This document shows, piece by piece, positions 1 through 15,300 of a stretch of DNA of 64,000 nt. The stretch spans positions 37,209,187 through 37,273,186 of the forward strand of contig OW388305.1 of assembly GCA_936450465.1 (NCBI GenBank), read 5' to 3'. Under the pieces are notes generated by a model that saw only the letters and a program-made list of their open reading frames with translations, was not told the origin of the DNA and made no database searches. The translations under genes were made by a program, and so were the position numbers. Position 1 is the stretch's first letter; the number at the start of each line of letters is the position of its first letter. This DNA comes from Gibbula magus. Taxonomy: Eukaryota; Mollusca; Gastropoda; Trochida; Trochidae.

Positions 1-161
1 CACCCGTTTACATCCCATCTGTCCCAAAACAATATACATATCTGCACTCCAAGCTATGAAAAGATCCATCAACTTTGTCAGGACAAAATATAATGATGTG
101 GCTATTTCAACGACCCAAACTAGTTTGATTTAGAAATCTTTCACAAGTGGAAGAGACATAC

Positions 162-348
162 TCTTTTCACAGCGTTCCCCCATGTATTCCAGAGGACATC
201 TACAATCAGCGTCGTCAAGTTTGGGGATGCACACTCCGCCATTCATACATGGGTTCATGTTGCACGGAGCACCCGAGTATTCTCCGATGTTTCGCATCTC
301 GTCCGATACCTCGATCAAGTTCTTGATTGTTCGTCCGTTGATAATAAC
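162..348 (-). CDS. AGRN: agrin exon 27: end of LG2 and EGF-like domain 4
   Basis: Sixty-two codons: [14 protein letters not shown] closes LG2, then [32 protein letters not shown] forms an EGF domain. Acceptor TTTTGTTAAG, chosen because it joins VGAIQR directly to VIINGR in phase; donor GTATGT in phase 1. The final LG3, which carries the receptor-clustering activity in vertebrates, must lie left of the window. Confidence 0.94.
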
Positions 349-3300
349 CTTAACAAAAGCATTTGGTTTAGTGAACTTTGCTTTCAACATATATTTGATG
401 AAAATATCTTTGAATAAATTAAAATGTCTTAAGGAACCTTTCTATTAATCCATACATCTTTCTCAATCAAATAACATTAGTAACTTGCTAAATATCATAA
501 TTTTCACTTAATTATTAACATTTATCATCAAAACTATCATCATAAATTTCACTAGCATAATCAATTTATTTAAAAGCTAGTTTATTGAGGTGAGGTGATT
601 AGGGGTTTAACGCCACTTTCAAGAGTATATCACTTATATCATGGTTGCTAGTATTATAGGGAGAAAGTCTGAAACACCATGTGGCTATGTATCGTGGTGA
701 AACTTACGAGGTTCGGTTAAAACTAGCAAACCATGGGTAGTATTGCACTGAAATTCAGTGTAGCATTGTACCCAAACCTTACTGCATGTAGAACAGTTCT
801 CTACAGCAGACAAAGTTACTTAGCTCCTGGCGGGATTTGAACCTATTCTAAGCTGAACGTGCCAACCACTGCGCTATCCTGCTTCCCTATATTCTGTCAA
901 CCTAACTGCGTTTTTTGCAATTATCTTATTCATTTTTCTTTTCTGTCAAATTTATTTTAATGGGCATATTGATTATTTTACTTGATGTAACAAGAACTAA
1001 CTTTTAATAGTGATTCCATGGCTAAATTAAAAAGTTGTCTATATAACTAGTATTATATTTTTGTGTGTGTTTTGATTCTGCACAGGCGCGTGAAAAAGCA
1101 ATTAACGTAATGTCTAAAGGGTCGGGTAAACTTTCAATGCACGTACCCGAGCTCAGGTTTACTGTGTGGTGGGATTAAGCTTGTCAATGGATGGATCATC
1201 TCAAAATAGAAATGTCACTTGTATAGAAGCCTTAAGAGTAATGCACTTCATTCGTAATAACTTTTGAGATGTTCCCCAAAATCTGCACACATGGTTAAAC
1301 TGACCTCGGGTCATGCACGTGAATCGCAAGCTTACGTGACTACTAAACATTACCCCAACTGTTCCTACACCCACCTTTGTAATATCAAAACAAAGACAAC
1401 AAGCAGACAGAGTCGGCCATATCCCCCGCCTTTGGGAAAGTTTATTGAACCTTTTTCAACTAAACACAACACACAAAATTTCAGCTCCTTAGACAAAGTG
1501 GTTCTGGAGAAGAAGACAAAATGCTAAAAGTTTACAGATGGCTGGACACCGTGCAATGCCATAAGCCCATCGGGCCTTTCAGGCACATCTACACATGATG
1601 ATTGTTCCACACACCAAGTTTCGTTGAGATATGTCTTATAGTTTTTGAGTTCTGTTCCGGAAACGAAATTCTAAGTTACATTTCCATGGAAACAGTCAAA
1701 AAAAATAACTCGAAGAAGTTGAAAACCCCAAAAGGCACATCTACACATGATGATTGTTCCACACACCAAGTTTCGTTTAGATATGTTTTATGGTTTTCAA
1801 GTTCTGCTCCGGAAACGAAATTCCAAGTTACATTTCCATGGAAACAGTCAAAAAAATAACTCGAAGAAGTTGAATACCCCAAAAGGCACATCTACACATG
1901 ATGATTGTTCCACACACCAAGTTTCGTTGAGATATGTCTTATGGTTTTCGAGTTCTGCTCCAGAAACGAAATTCTAAGTTACATTTCCATGGAAACGGTC
2001 AAAAAAAATAACTCGAAGAAGTTGAAAACCCCAAAAGGCACATCTAGACATGATGATTGTTCCACACAAAGTTTCGTTGAGATATGTCTTATAGTTTTCG
2101 AGTTCTGCTCCGGAAACAAAATCGGGACGGACGGACGGACGAACGGACGGACGGACGGAGCCCATTTCAATATCCCCCCCAACTATGTTGGCGGGGGATA
2201 ACAAGAAAAAGTGAGCATGACTCACATACCCCCGCCATCCGCTATCCGTCCATTGAGAATTATAGATGTGAAGGTTACTATGTTTAAAAAAAAGCTTCAA
2301 GCATCATAATATTGTCCAAAATAATTTAAGGAACTGACTGTTAATACAAAATTTCTTTCACCCAGATGTAATATTTTCCAGGTAACTTAATTTTTCCCAT
2401 TAGAGCATCACACCGGTAATTTGTACCAAGTTCAATTACAGATACAAGGGCTTCATAACTCCGTAAAAAACTAATTTTTCGGAATTGGACTGTGAACTCG
2501 ATGAAGAGTATCATCTGGACTACGTCCATATTAAATTTGATTCACCTAGATGTAATAGTTTCCGAGAAAACTTGTCCCCATTGGAGCATCACAGTTCTTT
2601 TGGTACTAAGTAAAATTTCGGATTCAAGGGCCATAACTCCATAAAAAATACTATTTCGGAACTGGTTTTCGAACTCAATAAAGAGTATGGTCATGAGTAC
2701 TCACAACCAAAATTTCATTTACCTAGGTTCAACAGTATCCGAGAAAACTTGTCCCCATTGAACACAATAAAACTAAGTCCAAAAAGTTACGTTTCCATGG
2801 AAACGACAAAAATTTAAATCTCAGAAAATTGAAAATTGCCTGTGCGCGGACGGAAGGACGAACGGAATGACCACTATATACCCCGATTTACTTCGTAGTG
2901 GGGGTATAAAAATATAATGAAAGCTATTTAAATAACTTTTTATCTAGATTATGAAATTAATGTTAGAATATGTTCCTGTTATATCAAATGAAATATTTAA
3001 GATACACATTAAGAATTTAAGACAGATATGAAAACAAAAAAGATATTTAGGGAAAAGGGAGTCCCAAAAGTTGGGTTGACAGACAATAGTATATTGAACC
3101 TACCCTCTGAATAGCTCCGACAAAATTGGCTTTAATGTTGGCATCTTGTGGCAAGGATGATTCTTCCTTGTAACCTCCAATGTACAGTGGTCTCTCCAGA
3201 TTTAGAACCTTCATCTTGCCCTGAAAATTTTTAAAACATGCTTGAATACTTCTGAAACCTTGTGTAACACTGTTAAACATAGCTGAAATAAATAATGTTA

Positions 3301-6300
3301 AACTGTACCCAAACAAAGATATTGTTTCACTTGCTGAAACATATGATAACAATGCTGCCCGTAACAAAAAACATTGTTGAACAATGTTGGAAATTTATTC
3401 AAATGTTAATCTTGAGGTTAAAAAGCTTTTAAAATGTTACGTTTGTGCGTTGGTTTGAGATTGTGCATGTGCTGAGAAATTGAAATCATTAGTAAACATT
3501 CTTGTGATAGTGAATAATCAAAGCGATTTTCTTTGAAACAAAAATAAAAACATAACAGTTAATTATTTGATTCCTTTCTACTTTCAGAAGCTTTCAATCC
3601 CTAGAAGAGGATTAGTGTAGCAAAAGCACTAATTTCTTTATTCATGGACTTGTTATAAGTCTATTCTGTTAAAGAAATATCTTTCAAATCTGAAGGAGCT
3701 AGAAGCACTCACTGAAATAAAACTTGTTAGTCTAAGGAACAATCAACTTGTTAATTTCATCTAAAATTGGTTATAAACAATGCAAAAATAACTGACTGCA
3801 TTTCACATTGTAAAATAATCAACATCATCTTTATACAAAACTCAACACAGCAAGTGTCATGTGAAATATCATATTCCATTTTAGTGGTAGAAGAGTTCAG
3901 TTAGAAAAAATTGCAATTAGATTTTTTTTGTCAAGAAGAAGATAGTATTCTGATGGTTATTTGATAGGAAATAGAATGATTAAATCAGACAGCAGTGTGA
4001 CATATATTTGAAAAACATTCCTTTATAAACATTTCTGGTTTGTAATAGATCCTTTTTGGAAAATATGGAATTGATTTAATAATTAGTGCCATAATCACAA
4101 AACAACTGTCTTTTTGTGCTGGTTTGGAGTGCAAAGGGTGTCCATACATTTAATTTCAAGTTCAGAAAGAAGAAGTAACTTTCATACACTTGTTGTACAT
4201 GGTGCAAAATACAACAAAACATTTTAAATAATATTACTAAGATCAAGCACTTAATATTTAATGACAAATAACATTCAGTTTATATGAAAACAACAGTACT
4301 TGTTATCCATGCGTTACCAGGCAACAAAATATTTCAAATTTTTGCAGAAACTTCAGGCAGGAAAACATTTGATAACCATGCACACAGACCTATTTGGTCA
4401 TATTTTGGGCATTTTGGAGGTTTAATCTGTCAGGAAAATATACACAAACAAATTTATCAAATAATTTATGAATGCTTTAAATAATGCTTGATAGTAATTA
4501 AATACCCTGGTGGCATGTGAATCATGAATTTTTAACAACTCAAATTTCATGAATGCTTCAAACAATGCATTCAATGAATGCTTCAAACAATGCATTCAAT
4601 GAATGCTTCAAACAATGCATTCAATGAATGCTTCAAACAATGCATTCAATGAATGCTTTAAACAATGCATTTATGAATGCTTCGATCAATGCATTTCACG
4701 AATGCTTCAAACAATTAATTTTATCAATGTATCACTTCAGTCATAATATTTTGGCACCCCAATAAACATTCTTCTATAATTATCTTTATTGATATATTGC
4801 ATATGTTCAAAGATAATTCCAAAAAGACATTACGCAAATTTTAAAAACAAACTTTCATGCATTCATGTATCATTTGAAAAATATTCCAAAACTTCTAACA
4901 TACTTTATTTACTATACTATTGTCGTCTGTAACATAATTATGTGCTACAGATGAAAGCTAAGCAATATTTATGTATAAGCCCTCATGCATTCCTACTCAA
5001 AGCTATCGAGGATGTTTTCATACATCTGCATGTTTCCTTGTTTATATATTTGGTAATTCAACAAGTTTCAAAAGCATAGATTATATACCAGGAATACTAA
5101 CCATTCCTCTAATTGAAAGCACATGCTTAAAAAAGATAGGTCATTGTAATTTTGCATTCATAAATATTCACTTAAGTCAAATTTTGACAAATAGTGGCAT
5201 CAATGAATTAGAAATATTTCATCACAATTCAAAATGATATAACACTAAAGAAAATCTCAGTACTAATTTTCTTGAGTTGATTTTGAATCATTTCTTGGAA
5301 ATAAAAAATAAACTGATTTTCATGACATGCACATAAATTTTGTACCTTGAATTCTCTTTTTTAAATTCTGTTTGTGTATATGTGCAGATTTCCTGCCAGA
5401 TTAACCCATAACAGCCCGTGTATAGTGACCACACTGTGTAAACTCACCTGTGCTTGGTGGGATTCCTGAATTAGATATTGTCAAAGGGTTAATAGGGGTA
5501 ATTTGATTGAAAATGAGTAATTGGCAAATAATTTGATTTTACAAGAGTTTGGGAAAAGCTATGATAACCTCTTTATTAGTCTTTTCTGACAGAAACCTTG
5601 TTTCGTAGGCAAAGCACGATTTTCTGGATAACACCTTCTTAAGATCCGCCTGCTGTTGGCCACATTTGTGAACATGACCATTCGTTGCATAATACCTATA
5701 CTCCTTAAATGTCTTCATCGATAATTGAAGTGAGAATATTTTTTTTTTAAATTATCCTATAAATATTATGTTATAAATTTCATTAAATAATAATTACAGT
5801 GAGTATTAAAACATAATTTAAATGGCTAAAAATTACCAGTTCAGATGTAAAATCCTTTCGCTAAAGAATTGATAGCAGCGAAATATTACAAATCAGCACA
5901 TATATACTCAAAGATAAACTTGCTTTAATGACTGATTAGATAGTAATTGAACATTCATTTACATTGTATACCTCTGAATGTGCAGATATAGAAATATATT
6001 TTCATTCAAACTTTGCATTATAATCTTGACAAACCAAATAATCTGTGTTTTGTCATGCATTAGAAAAGTCTCAAAGATAAAGAGGTTACCATACAAATAC
6101 ACATATAAACAAGCTTTATAAAAAAATAAATTAAAAACCAATGTCCAGTTGAGACTGACCGGTGCTTTGCCCTTGACTGCTGGGTGTTTGTCCAGGACGA
6201 GCTGACCCATCAAGTTGTGTATACTGATGAGAACCTTGTGCCACTTGCTCAGGTGAACGTGGGTCTTCGTTCTGGAAATATGGAATCAAAATAATAAATC

Positions 6301-9300
6301 TTTAAGTTCATGAGTATGACATAAAGAGTGGTTGTCCTGCATTCCGTTCCACAAATCAATCGTAGAGTAACAATCAATTGTTGATCATTCTTTTAACATA
6401 GGTTACAACTGGTTATAGATCAACGATCGATACCAAAGGCACCCATCCTCGGTTACCCAGGGTTTTATATATGCTCCGTTTCTCTCCACTATATCACCCC
6501 TGGGAAACTCTATCAGAGAAATCTGTACTAAAATTACCCGCCCTTGGCCGGTGTGACGAAGTCAGTAACCAAAGAAAATGCTCAATAGGATAAGACAGAA
6601 ATGGTCAAGGGAGATAACCGGTGATGGATGGCAAACAAAATGACCTCGCGTTCTTTGCAATGAAGTGATATGAATTGCTATTGGCTCGCAGGTCTAAGCT
6701 GCGTAGCTGTTTGATTGGCTCACGCCGGCCAAGGGCGGGTAATTTTAGTACAGATTTCTCTGATGAAGTTTACCATGGGTGATATATAGTGGAGAGTAAC
6801 GGAACAGATATAAAACCCTGGGTAACCGAGGATGACGGCACCCAGGACCAGTGAATCTATCAGGTCATACAATAATGTTATTAATTAAGTATTTCAGTAT
6901 TGACCCAGTTACAGGTCCGTGGTCTGTTGTATTGGCCCGACACAAAAATGAGGGCCAATACAACGGACCAAGGACCTGTAACTTGGCCAATATTGAAATA
7001 TTTAGTTAATGACAATTTTATCAATTAACCTCATTTTATTAGTTTTGCACAACTTTATAACTCTTTTCCATTTAAATTATACTTATAAACAAGCTTGGTG
7101 AACAAATAGCATTTGTCAAAGGTTTGAATTTAAGTGACTACTTTTATCTAATGTGGGAGATCCTCAGACTTGTATTGGCCCAGTTTGTCGTTTATTGGCC
7201 CAGTTTGTCTTTTATTGGCCCAGTTGCCGACTCTGGTCTAGGCAGTAAATATACTGTACACATGTCATACGATTGATAGTTAATTAATAAATCCTGAACA
7301 AGGGCCTCAATGCACAGTACTAGTACGCAAGTGCACAAGTACAATCAGACACCACTTACCCGGACCCTGTATATCCAAAAACCCACTATCTTCATGAGGT
7401 GAGGTGAGGTGAGTTGGGGTTTAACGCTGCTTTCAAGAGTATTTCACTTATATCGCGGCTGCTAGTATTATGGCAGGGAGAAAGCCCGCAACGCCATGTG
7501 GCTATGCATTGTGATGAAACCTGTGAGCATCAGAGGGAACTAGCGAACCATGGGTGGTACTGCCCTGAAATTCAGTGTAGCATTGCACCCAAATCTTACT
7601 GTGTGTAGAACAGTTCTCTACTTCTAACAAAGTTGACAAGCCCCTGGCGGGAGTCTAAACCCAGACCTCTTGGACCGAAGCCGAACGTGCTAACCACTGT
7701 GCTATCCCACCCCCACAATCTTAATGATTTCCAAGTGAAACAAATATTTTGCTTACAAATAATACTCGTAAAGCATACACATTTTCATGAGTTTTACAAC
7801 ACTAGCTGAGAAATGGATTTACAAACCAAAATCTAAAACAAGAGCGATCAGTACAACATGGACTACATACTCAAGTTTAGCCGTCTTGTCTCCGAGCGAG
7901 AATCGGAACTGCAGTTTCCTCTTGACGAGATTCAACGAAATAAAGTCTCCCTTCCCGCCGCTGTACTGAGTACCAAACAGAATCACACCTGAAACAGACA
8001 TGAACAGAATCAAAATATAATTGTCTACAGTACATCCTCTAATTCAAACCCAGGGATTCCTACCATGACCCCTCGGGTTCTATTTAAGGCTGGGTTATAT
8101 TCGAGGTTTCATGGATTATATTTAGTACCCCATCAGATGGTATTCGATGCTTGGGTTGTATTCATGGAAAAAAAATTTTGACAATATTTACCACCTGAAA
8201 CATCAGGTCTTAAAGGCTTAGCAATTTGAATTTTTCAATTTTATTTTTAAAATTTCGAAGTATTTCTTTTTCAAAATTATAAAAAATCGAGGAAAAGGAA
8301 GCACATAGCACATCATGTTTACCATTTGGTTCAAAAGCCTTAAACCAGACTTCTATTGTGAGTTGTTTCCCGATATTATCTTCAATGGGCAGTTCCATAT
8401 AGCCGTCTCCAGAAAACTGGGGCACGTACACTCGTTTGAGGGATTCTGAAAATTATACAAATATTTTAAGCATTTTTTGTATGATGTGTTATTAAAAATA
8501 TAATGAAAGAAGTTGAATGTTTGGCTGTATGTACACTCAATTTTAAGAGATTAAATAAGAAATACTAAAAGCATATATACATGATTATTCTTATTATAAA
8601 ATGTGATGTCGCTGAGACTGAAAGAAATATACTTTAACCTTGGACTGATCCATTCACAATATTATTGCATTCCCAATCATTCGGTTACAAGTTACATTAC
8701 ACTGAACACACAAAATATCCACCATCACTGCATCAAATGTTACCTTTTTCACATCTGGAACCGGACCTGGCCTCCGTACACAGACACTCGTAGCCGATCT
8801 CGTTGACCATCGTCATACATGTTCCTCCATACTGACATGGCTCACTGGCACAGGGGTTCTCTAGTGTCTCGCATAACAGCCCTGCAACATGGATAGTTAT
8901 CATTAGTGTGCCATCTTAGACCCCAGCACCTAGGAATGTATTAACCTTTACCTCTTTTAACCACTGACCAATCCCTGCTTATTCCCTTTGTTAACCAGCT
9001 GTTATTCCTGTGAAATGACCTCTCAGAATGGAGGTAGTATTCATCAAGTCAGCTGCTACAGTGTTAAAACTAAAATTGCAATCTTTTGATTAAATTTCTT
9101 GTTATATTTGAAATCACTCTATCTGCAATTGTATAAATTCTTGTACTTTCTTCTGAATAAATCCCAAACCAACTGCCAGCACGGACTCTTCCAACTGCTT
9201 ATATAGCCATTCAGCCACTGTGAACTCGACAAAAACAAGGTCCAACAACTGGTAGTTAAGCTATGTTGACATTTCTTACAATACAATACATTTAATATAC

Positions 9301-12300
9301 AATAGTTTTTTTTGTCCAGAGACCTCTAAACTTTAGCCGGTAACACAAGGCAGAAAGACAAGGGGGTGTCGGGAATGTGCAAGCTCACTACTGCAGTCTA
9401 GGAAAAAACAATAGGATATCTTCCGCTCTTTCCGTAGAGGCATGCTTATCTTTTGCTAAAATTATATTTGACATTTGAAAGGGAAGCTGGGTGATTTCGG
9501 GTCACATTTGAATGGAAGCGGGGTGATCTCAGGTCACATTTGAATGAAAGCGGGGTGATCTCGGGTCACATTTGAATGGAAGCGGGGTGATCTCGGGTCA
9601 CAGTTGAATGGAAGCGGGCTGATATTGGGTCACATTTGAATGGAAGAGGGGTGATCTCGGGTCAAAAGGTAGATATATGCGAGTCTTTGAAGTGGACTTT
9701 TTGCGTGAAATTTAGTTGATATAGTTCACAATTCTAAGAGAGTACCTTAAAAGGACAGTTCTATTGCCGACTTGCCACTATCTTGCTTTTTTGCATTATG
9801 TGAGATGAAAACTTATTTTCACTTATTTTAATTTGTTTAAATAACAAATCATATGTATTGAAAGATCATTCACAAGGTAGCATATAACTTGTCATTAAAC
9901 TTATCGACAATGACTTATTATGCGATATCAATGATTTCCACAGTCATATCACCGATGAATGGCTTAATTCACTTCTCGTTTTTCTTATGAATGAATCATG
10001 TAATAACCTTTATCAAATTTTGAAATACAAAGCCATAAAAATATTACCATCAGTAATAGGTTTCACCTGGATTGTGCCCTAAGTATTTATTAACACAGAT
10101 GTGAATAAATAGGAATGTCTTTATGCATTTTGTTTCAATAAAAAATACTCTGATAGAGCCATATCTTTAATGGTATTTTTCATGCATTTAAACTGCAAAT
10201 TAACTGTTCACAACTAAGTATCTGTATTAACAAGTTAGTAACAATTTAGTATGGATTACTATTTGTTAACAACTTAGTAACTGTATTAACTAGTTGGTAA
10301 CAACTTAGTAACTGTATTAACTTTTTGTTAACAACTTTAAAGTAACGGTTTAAGTAGTTGTTAACAACTTAGTAACTGTATTTATTAATTGTAAACAAGT
10401 AAGTAACTGTATTAACTAATTGTTAACAACCAGGTTCCTGTATTAACTAATTATTAACAATTAACAGGATTAGGTAACTGTATTAACTAACTGTAAATAA
10501 CTAAGTATTGGAACATCCCTTTATTGAATTTCCCATGACAACAGGTACAGTCTGATGTTTCAAACTCTAGTCACAACATAAACAATGGTGAACAAAGTAA
10601 CAACTGAACATGCGCGAGGAAGTTATGTTCGAGCATCATCAGCAATCTCCGGAGAAAGAAACGATTGTGATTGGTTTAGGAATCTATGAAGTTACACGAA
10701 GTTACACGAAGTTACACAAAGTTACACGAAGTGAAGCATATCGAATGATTGTTGATTGGCTGATGGGAAAGAAGAAAGGTAACTCTAGTGCATTACAAGA
10801 CACCAGACTTTACACTTACGAAGTTGTATATGTATAAAATAAACACATATTCAATATCTTCCCACGAAAAATTATGCTACGTTGTGGGTAACATGGAAAA
10901 TGCTGATATGAATACAAACACGATTAATACTTTAATCGAACTGTGTTTCCTTGTCATTATAAACCTGCTTACATTTTATGCTCACATGTTTGGACGCTTC
11001 AATTCATCTATCCACGAACACAAATAATCAGGTGTTCCCATACTTATTTGAATGAGTATATGGATGGAAGCGATGACATGTTGGGTTTAGTGGCAGAAAG
11101 TTGAGGGTCTGAACAATTGTAATAGTTACGTGAATGTTTAGCAAGTATTTTTGACAATTGTAGCCCATTCATCTGTAGCCAGTTTTTGGTCATCTGAAAT
11201 CGTTTCATTTTAACGACATCTGCAACAGACACAACTGGGTCTAGATTTGCAGGTAATATTAATAAATCTCCCCTCCCCCTTTGAAAATTTCGGGATCTGA
11301 CCCTGATCATTATTTGAATTGAACTCGAGACATTTGGTTTTGTCAAATTACATAACATGTTCTACCCTCCTCCACCAGGAACGAAGGTGATATATGATAT
11401 AAACCTAGAGCATATTGTGATGTTGTTTTATCAAAGGAAGATTACAGTAATAACAGAAATACTGACCAGCGTAGCCCTCCTTGCAGAAACACTGGAAGTT
11501 GTTCTGATCCAACATGATGCAAGTTCCGTCGTTCTTACATGGCATCGTCTTACAGGGGTTCGTTCCGCATTCACCTGATGTTCAAATATAATTTCAGGAG
11601 GCGGACCTCAAAATATGGTTTTGGATAGCATGTCTCTATCCAGAAGCTGATAAACTTGAATTATTCCAATTATATTTCATGAGATCATTCCTGTAAATTG
11701 GCTACTATATCATATTAAAAGAAAATCTTCCTGTTCTCTTGTATACCATTTCTAAATGCCCTTCAAAGATCTGCAAATAACAAAAGACTGTAAATCAAAG
11801 TTGAGCTGAGATAAATTGGAGAAACAAAGGGAGGAGTGTTTCAACCTGCGATCTTATCATTGAGGCCTCGCGGTTGGAACGTTAGTAGCTCAAATATCCA
11901 TCTCAGTTCTAGAGATCTTCTAGACTGTGTGGTTCTCTCTAGCTCAGGATTTTGTTTGAGTTGAGCGATTACTTTGTAAAATAAATCGCTCTTGGAATGG
12001 TCAGGGAGATTGAAATGAAGGGCCACTGGTTTGTCCCTTTTGTGGGTAACATCAGCAAAGTGTTCAGACAAGCGTGTTTTGAACTCCCTTTTGATTTCAC
12101 CTACATATTGTTTTTTGCATTTGTTGCAAGTTAGTAGGTAGACTACGTTGCGAGATTTGCAACTGAAGTTACCACATGGGTAACGTCGTCCAGTGGTTGT
12201 GCTATGGAAATAGCTGAACCTGTTGATGTTGAAGCAGATTTTGCAATCATCTTTATTGCATGGCATGTCGACAAATGCGACTTCTTTACCACTGATTTGT

Positions 12301-15300
12301 GGTTTTTTAGGAGGGTAGGTAATGTTAGCCATGACTAACATATCTCTGAGGGTTTTGTTCGTGAGCTGAGATAGTTACCTTTTCTACATTACCGTACTCT
12401 GACTGTGACACTTCATCACTTACCAATATTAGCCCTGTGTTTATCCTCAGTTACCAACATTGGCGCCATTCGAGCGTTAACCAATATCTTTGTTTATCAT
12501 CACTTACCAATATCGGCGCCATCAAAGCATTAACCCATATCTGTGTTTATCCTCAGTTACCAATATCGGCGCCATTAAAGCTTTAACCCATATCTTTGTT
12601 TATCATCACTTACCGATATCAGCACCATCAAAGCATTAACCCATACCTGTGTTTATCCTCAGTTACCAATATCGGCGCCATTAAAGCTTTAACCCATATC
12701 TTTGTTTATCATCACTTACCGATATCAGCACCATCAAAGCATTAACCCATACCTGTGTTTATCTTCACTTACCGATATCAGCGCCATCAAAGCATTAACC
12801 CATATCTGTATTTATCCTCACTTACCAATATCGGCACCATCAAAGCATTAACCCATATCTTTGTTTATCTTCACTTACCAATATCGGCACCATCAAAGCA
12901 TTAACCCATATCTGTGTTTATCCTCACTTACCAATATCAGCGCCATCAAAGCATTAACCCATACCTGTGTTTATCCTCAGTTACCAACATTGGCGCCATT
13001 CAAGCATTAACCCATATCTGTGTTTATCCTCACTTACCAATATCGGCACCATCAAAGCATTAACCCATATCTGCGTTTATCCTCAGTTACCAACATTGGG
13101 GCCATTCAAGCATTAACCCATATCTGTGTTTATCCTCACTGACAAACATTGGTGCCTTTCAAGCATTAACCCATATCTTTGTTTATCATCACTTACCAAC
13201 ATTGGGGTCTTTTAAGCATTAACCCATATCTGTGTTTATCTTCACTTACCGATATCAGTGCCATCAAAGCATTAACCCATATCTGTGTTTATCTTCACTT
13301 ACCGATATCAGCGCCATCAAAGCATTAACCCATATCTGTATTTATCTTCACTTACCGATATCAGCGCCATCAAAGCATTAACCCATACCTGTGTTTATCT
13401 TCACTTACCGATATCAGCGCCATCAAAGCATTAACCCATATCTGTGTTTATCATCACTTACCAATATCGGCGCCATTAAAGCACTAACCCATATCTGTGT
13501 TTATCCTCACTTACCAATATCGGCGCCATTCAAGCATTAACCCATATCTGTGTTTATCATCACTTACCGATATCAGCGCCATCAAAGCATTAACCCATAT
13601 CTGTGTTTATCATCACTTACCAATATTAGCCCATTCAAAGCATTAACCCATATCTGTGTTTATCATCCCTTACCAATATCAGCGCCATCAAAGCATTAAC
13701 CCATATCTGTGTTTATCATCACTTACCAATATTAGCCCATTCAAAGCATTAACCCATATCTGTGTTTATCATCCCTTACCAATATTAGCCCATTCAAAGC
13801 ATTAACCCATATCTGTGTTTATCATCACTTACCAATATCGGCACCATCAAAGCATTAACCCATATCTGTGTTTATCATCACTTACCGATATCAGCGCCAT
13901 CAAAGCATTAACCCATATCTGTGTTTATCATCACTTACCAATATTAGCCCATTCAAAGCATTAACCCATATCTGTGTTTATCATCCCTTACCAATATCGG
14001 CACCATCAAAGCATTAACCCATTATCTGTGTTTATCATCACTTACTGATATCAGCGCCATCAAAGCATTAACCCATATCTGTGTTTATCATCACTTACCA
14101 ATATTAGCCCATTCAAAGCATTAACCCATATCTGTGTTTATCATCACTTACCAATATTAGCCCATTCAAAGCATTAACCCATATCTGTGTTTATCATCAC
14201 TTACCAATATCGGCGTCATCAAAGCATTAACCCATATCTGTGTTTATCATCACTTACCAATATCGGCGTCATCAAAGCATTAACCCATATCTGTGTTTAT
14301 CATCACTTACCAATATCGGCGCCATCAGCAATGTCTGGGTTCTGGCTGGGGTACTGCAGGTTGTACTCTCTCAGATTGTCCTCGTTGCCGGCCTTCAGTA
14401 CATGGATACACCCCACCAGACCAAGGTTCACTCCGATACGCTCGTACACACTGAGACATACATATAAATTTTCAGATTATGTTATGCATAATAATCTGAG
14501 TAGTCCATGATTCTCAATAAGGTGTGGAAGTCGGAAAAAATTATTTTAAAGACATTTGTCATGTAACCTCAGGTTTAAATATCAAGGAATAATGTTGTTA
14601 TGGGACATTGTTAGTAAATCAGTTCAACCGAAAAATTTGAGGCAGTTATGAACATTGTAGAAGGCCTAAGAACTTATCCGTTACTGAAACAAAATACGAA
14701 AGAAGTTACTGTTACTGGATATATAGAGGATACTAAACACCTTCCATGTTATAAGATTTGTATTAAGAGAGTTAATGAATTTCTATCAAACAATGAAAGC
14801 TCATCCAAATTAAACAATGGAAATAAACAGCCATTGGTGAACTGAATCTAATAATTCTGCCAATCTGACACAATTGTGACAGCGACATTAGCATTGTTAC
14901 ATCACTTTAAACTTTAAATGACTGGGACGTAATATGCACAGTGGTATTACACTATTTTGATAATGTTGTATAGATATCACACTTCAGTATCTGTATCTGG
15001 CAAATAATACAAATCAAATTATTGCTCCACTTACTCTGGGGAAGCATTGGGTACAAATCCAACATAAAGAGGATCTCGGAGGTTGAGGGAGGTGTGAGTA
15101 GCCACACTGGAACCAGCGACTGGGTCCTCGTTGTCAAATATCATCATCCCGGTTTCATGACTTCTTTTGATGACGACGCGGTGAGACTTCTTCAAAATCA
15201 CCTGACTCTTGCTGCGGATCGTAGATTCCCCACCGCCCAGGTCGTATCTGTGTCATAATATACAGAAATATACTTATATACTTTCTACACAATGTTATAT

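Noticed and set aside
586..887. tRNA gene suggested by A- and B-box matches
   Set aside because: The match belongs to the head of a repeated SINE with target duplications; a complete tRNA cloverleaf is not kept.
1602..2300. Repeated frames on both strands, up to 108 codons
   Set aside because: They come from the 152-bp tandem core and the GACG microsatellite of a repeat element.
10610..10837. Plus-strand frame of 75 codons with repeated [14 protein letters not shown] peptide
   Set aside because: The repetition comes from the 10-bp GTTACACGAA direct repeat; no further support for a gene.
12411..14332. CRISPR array
   Set aside because: Regular direct repeats but no unique spacers; the units are contiguous minisatellite monomers in a eukaryotic intron. 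The same reasoning applies to all other arrays here.
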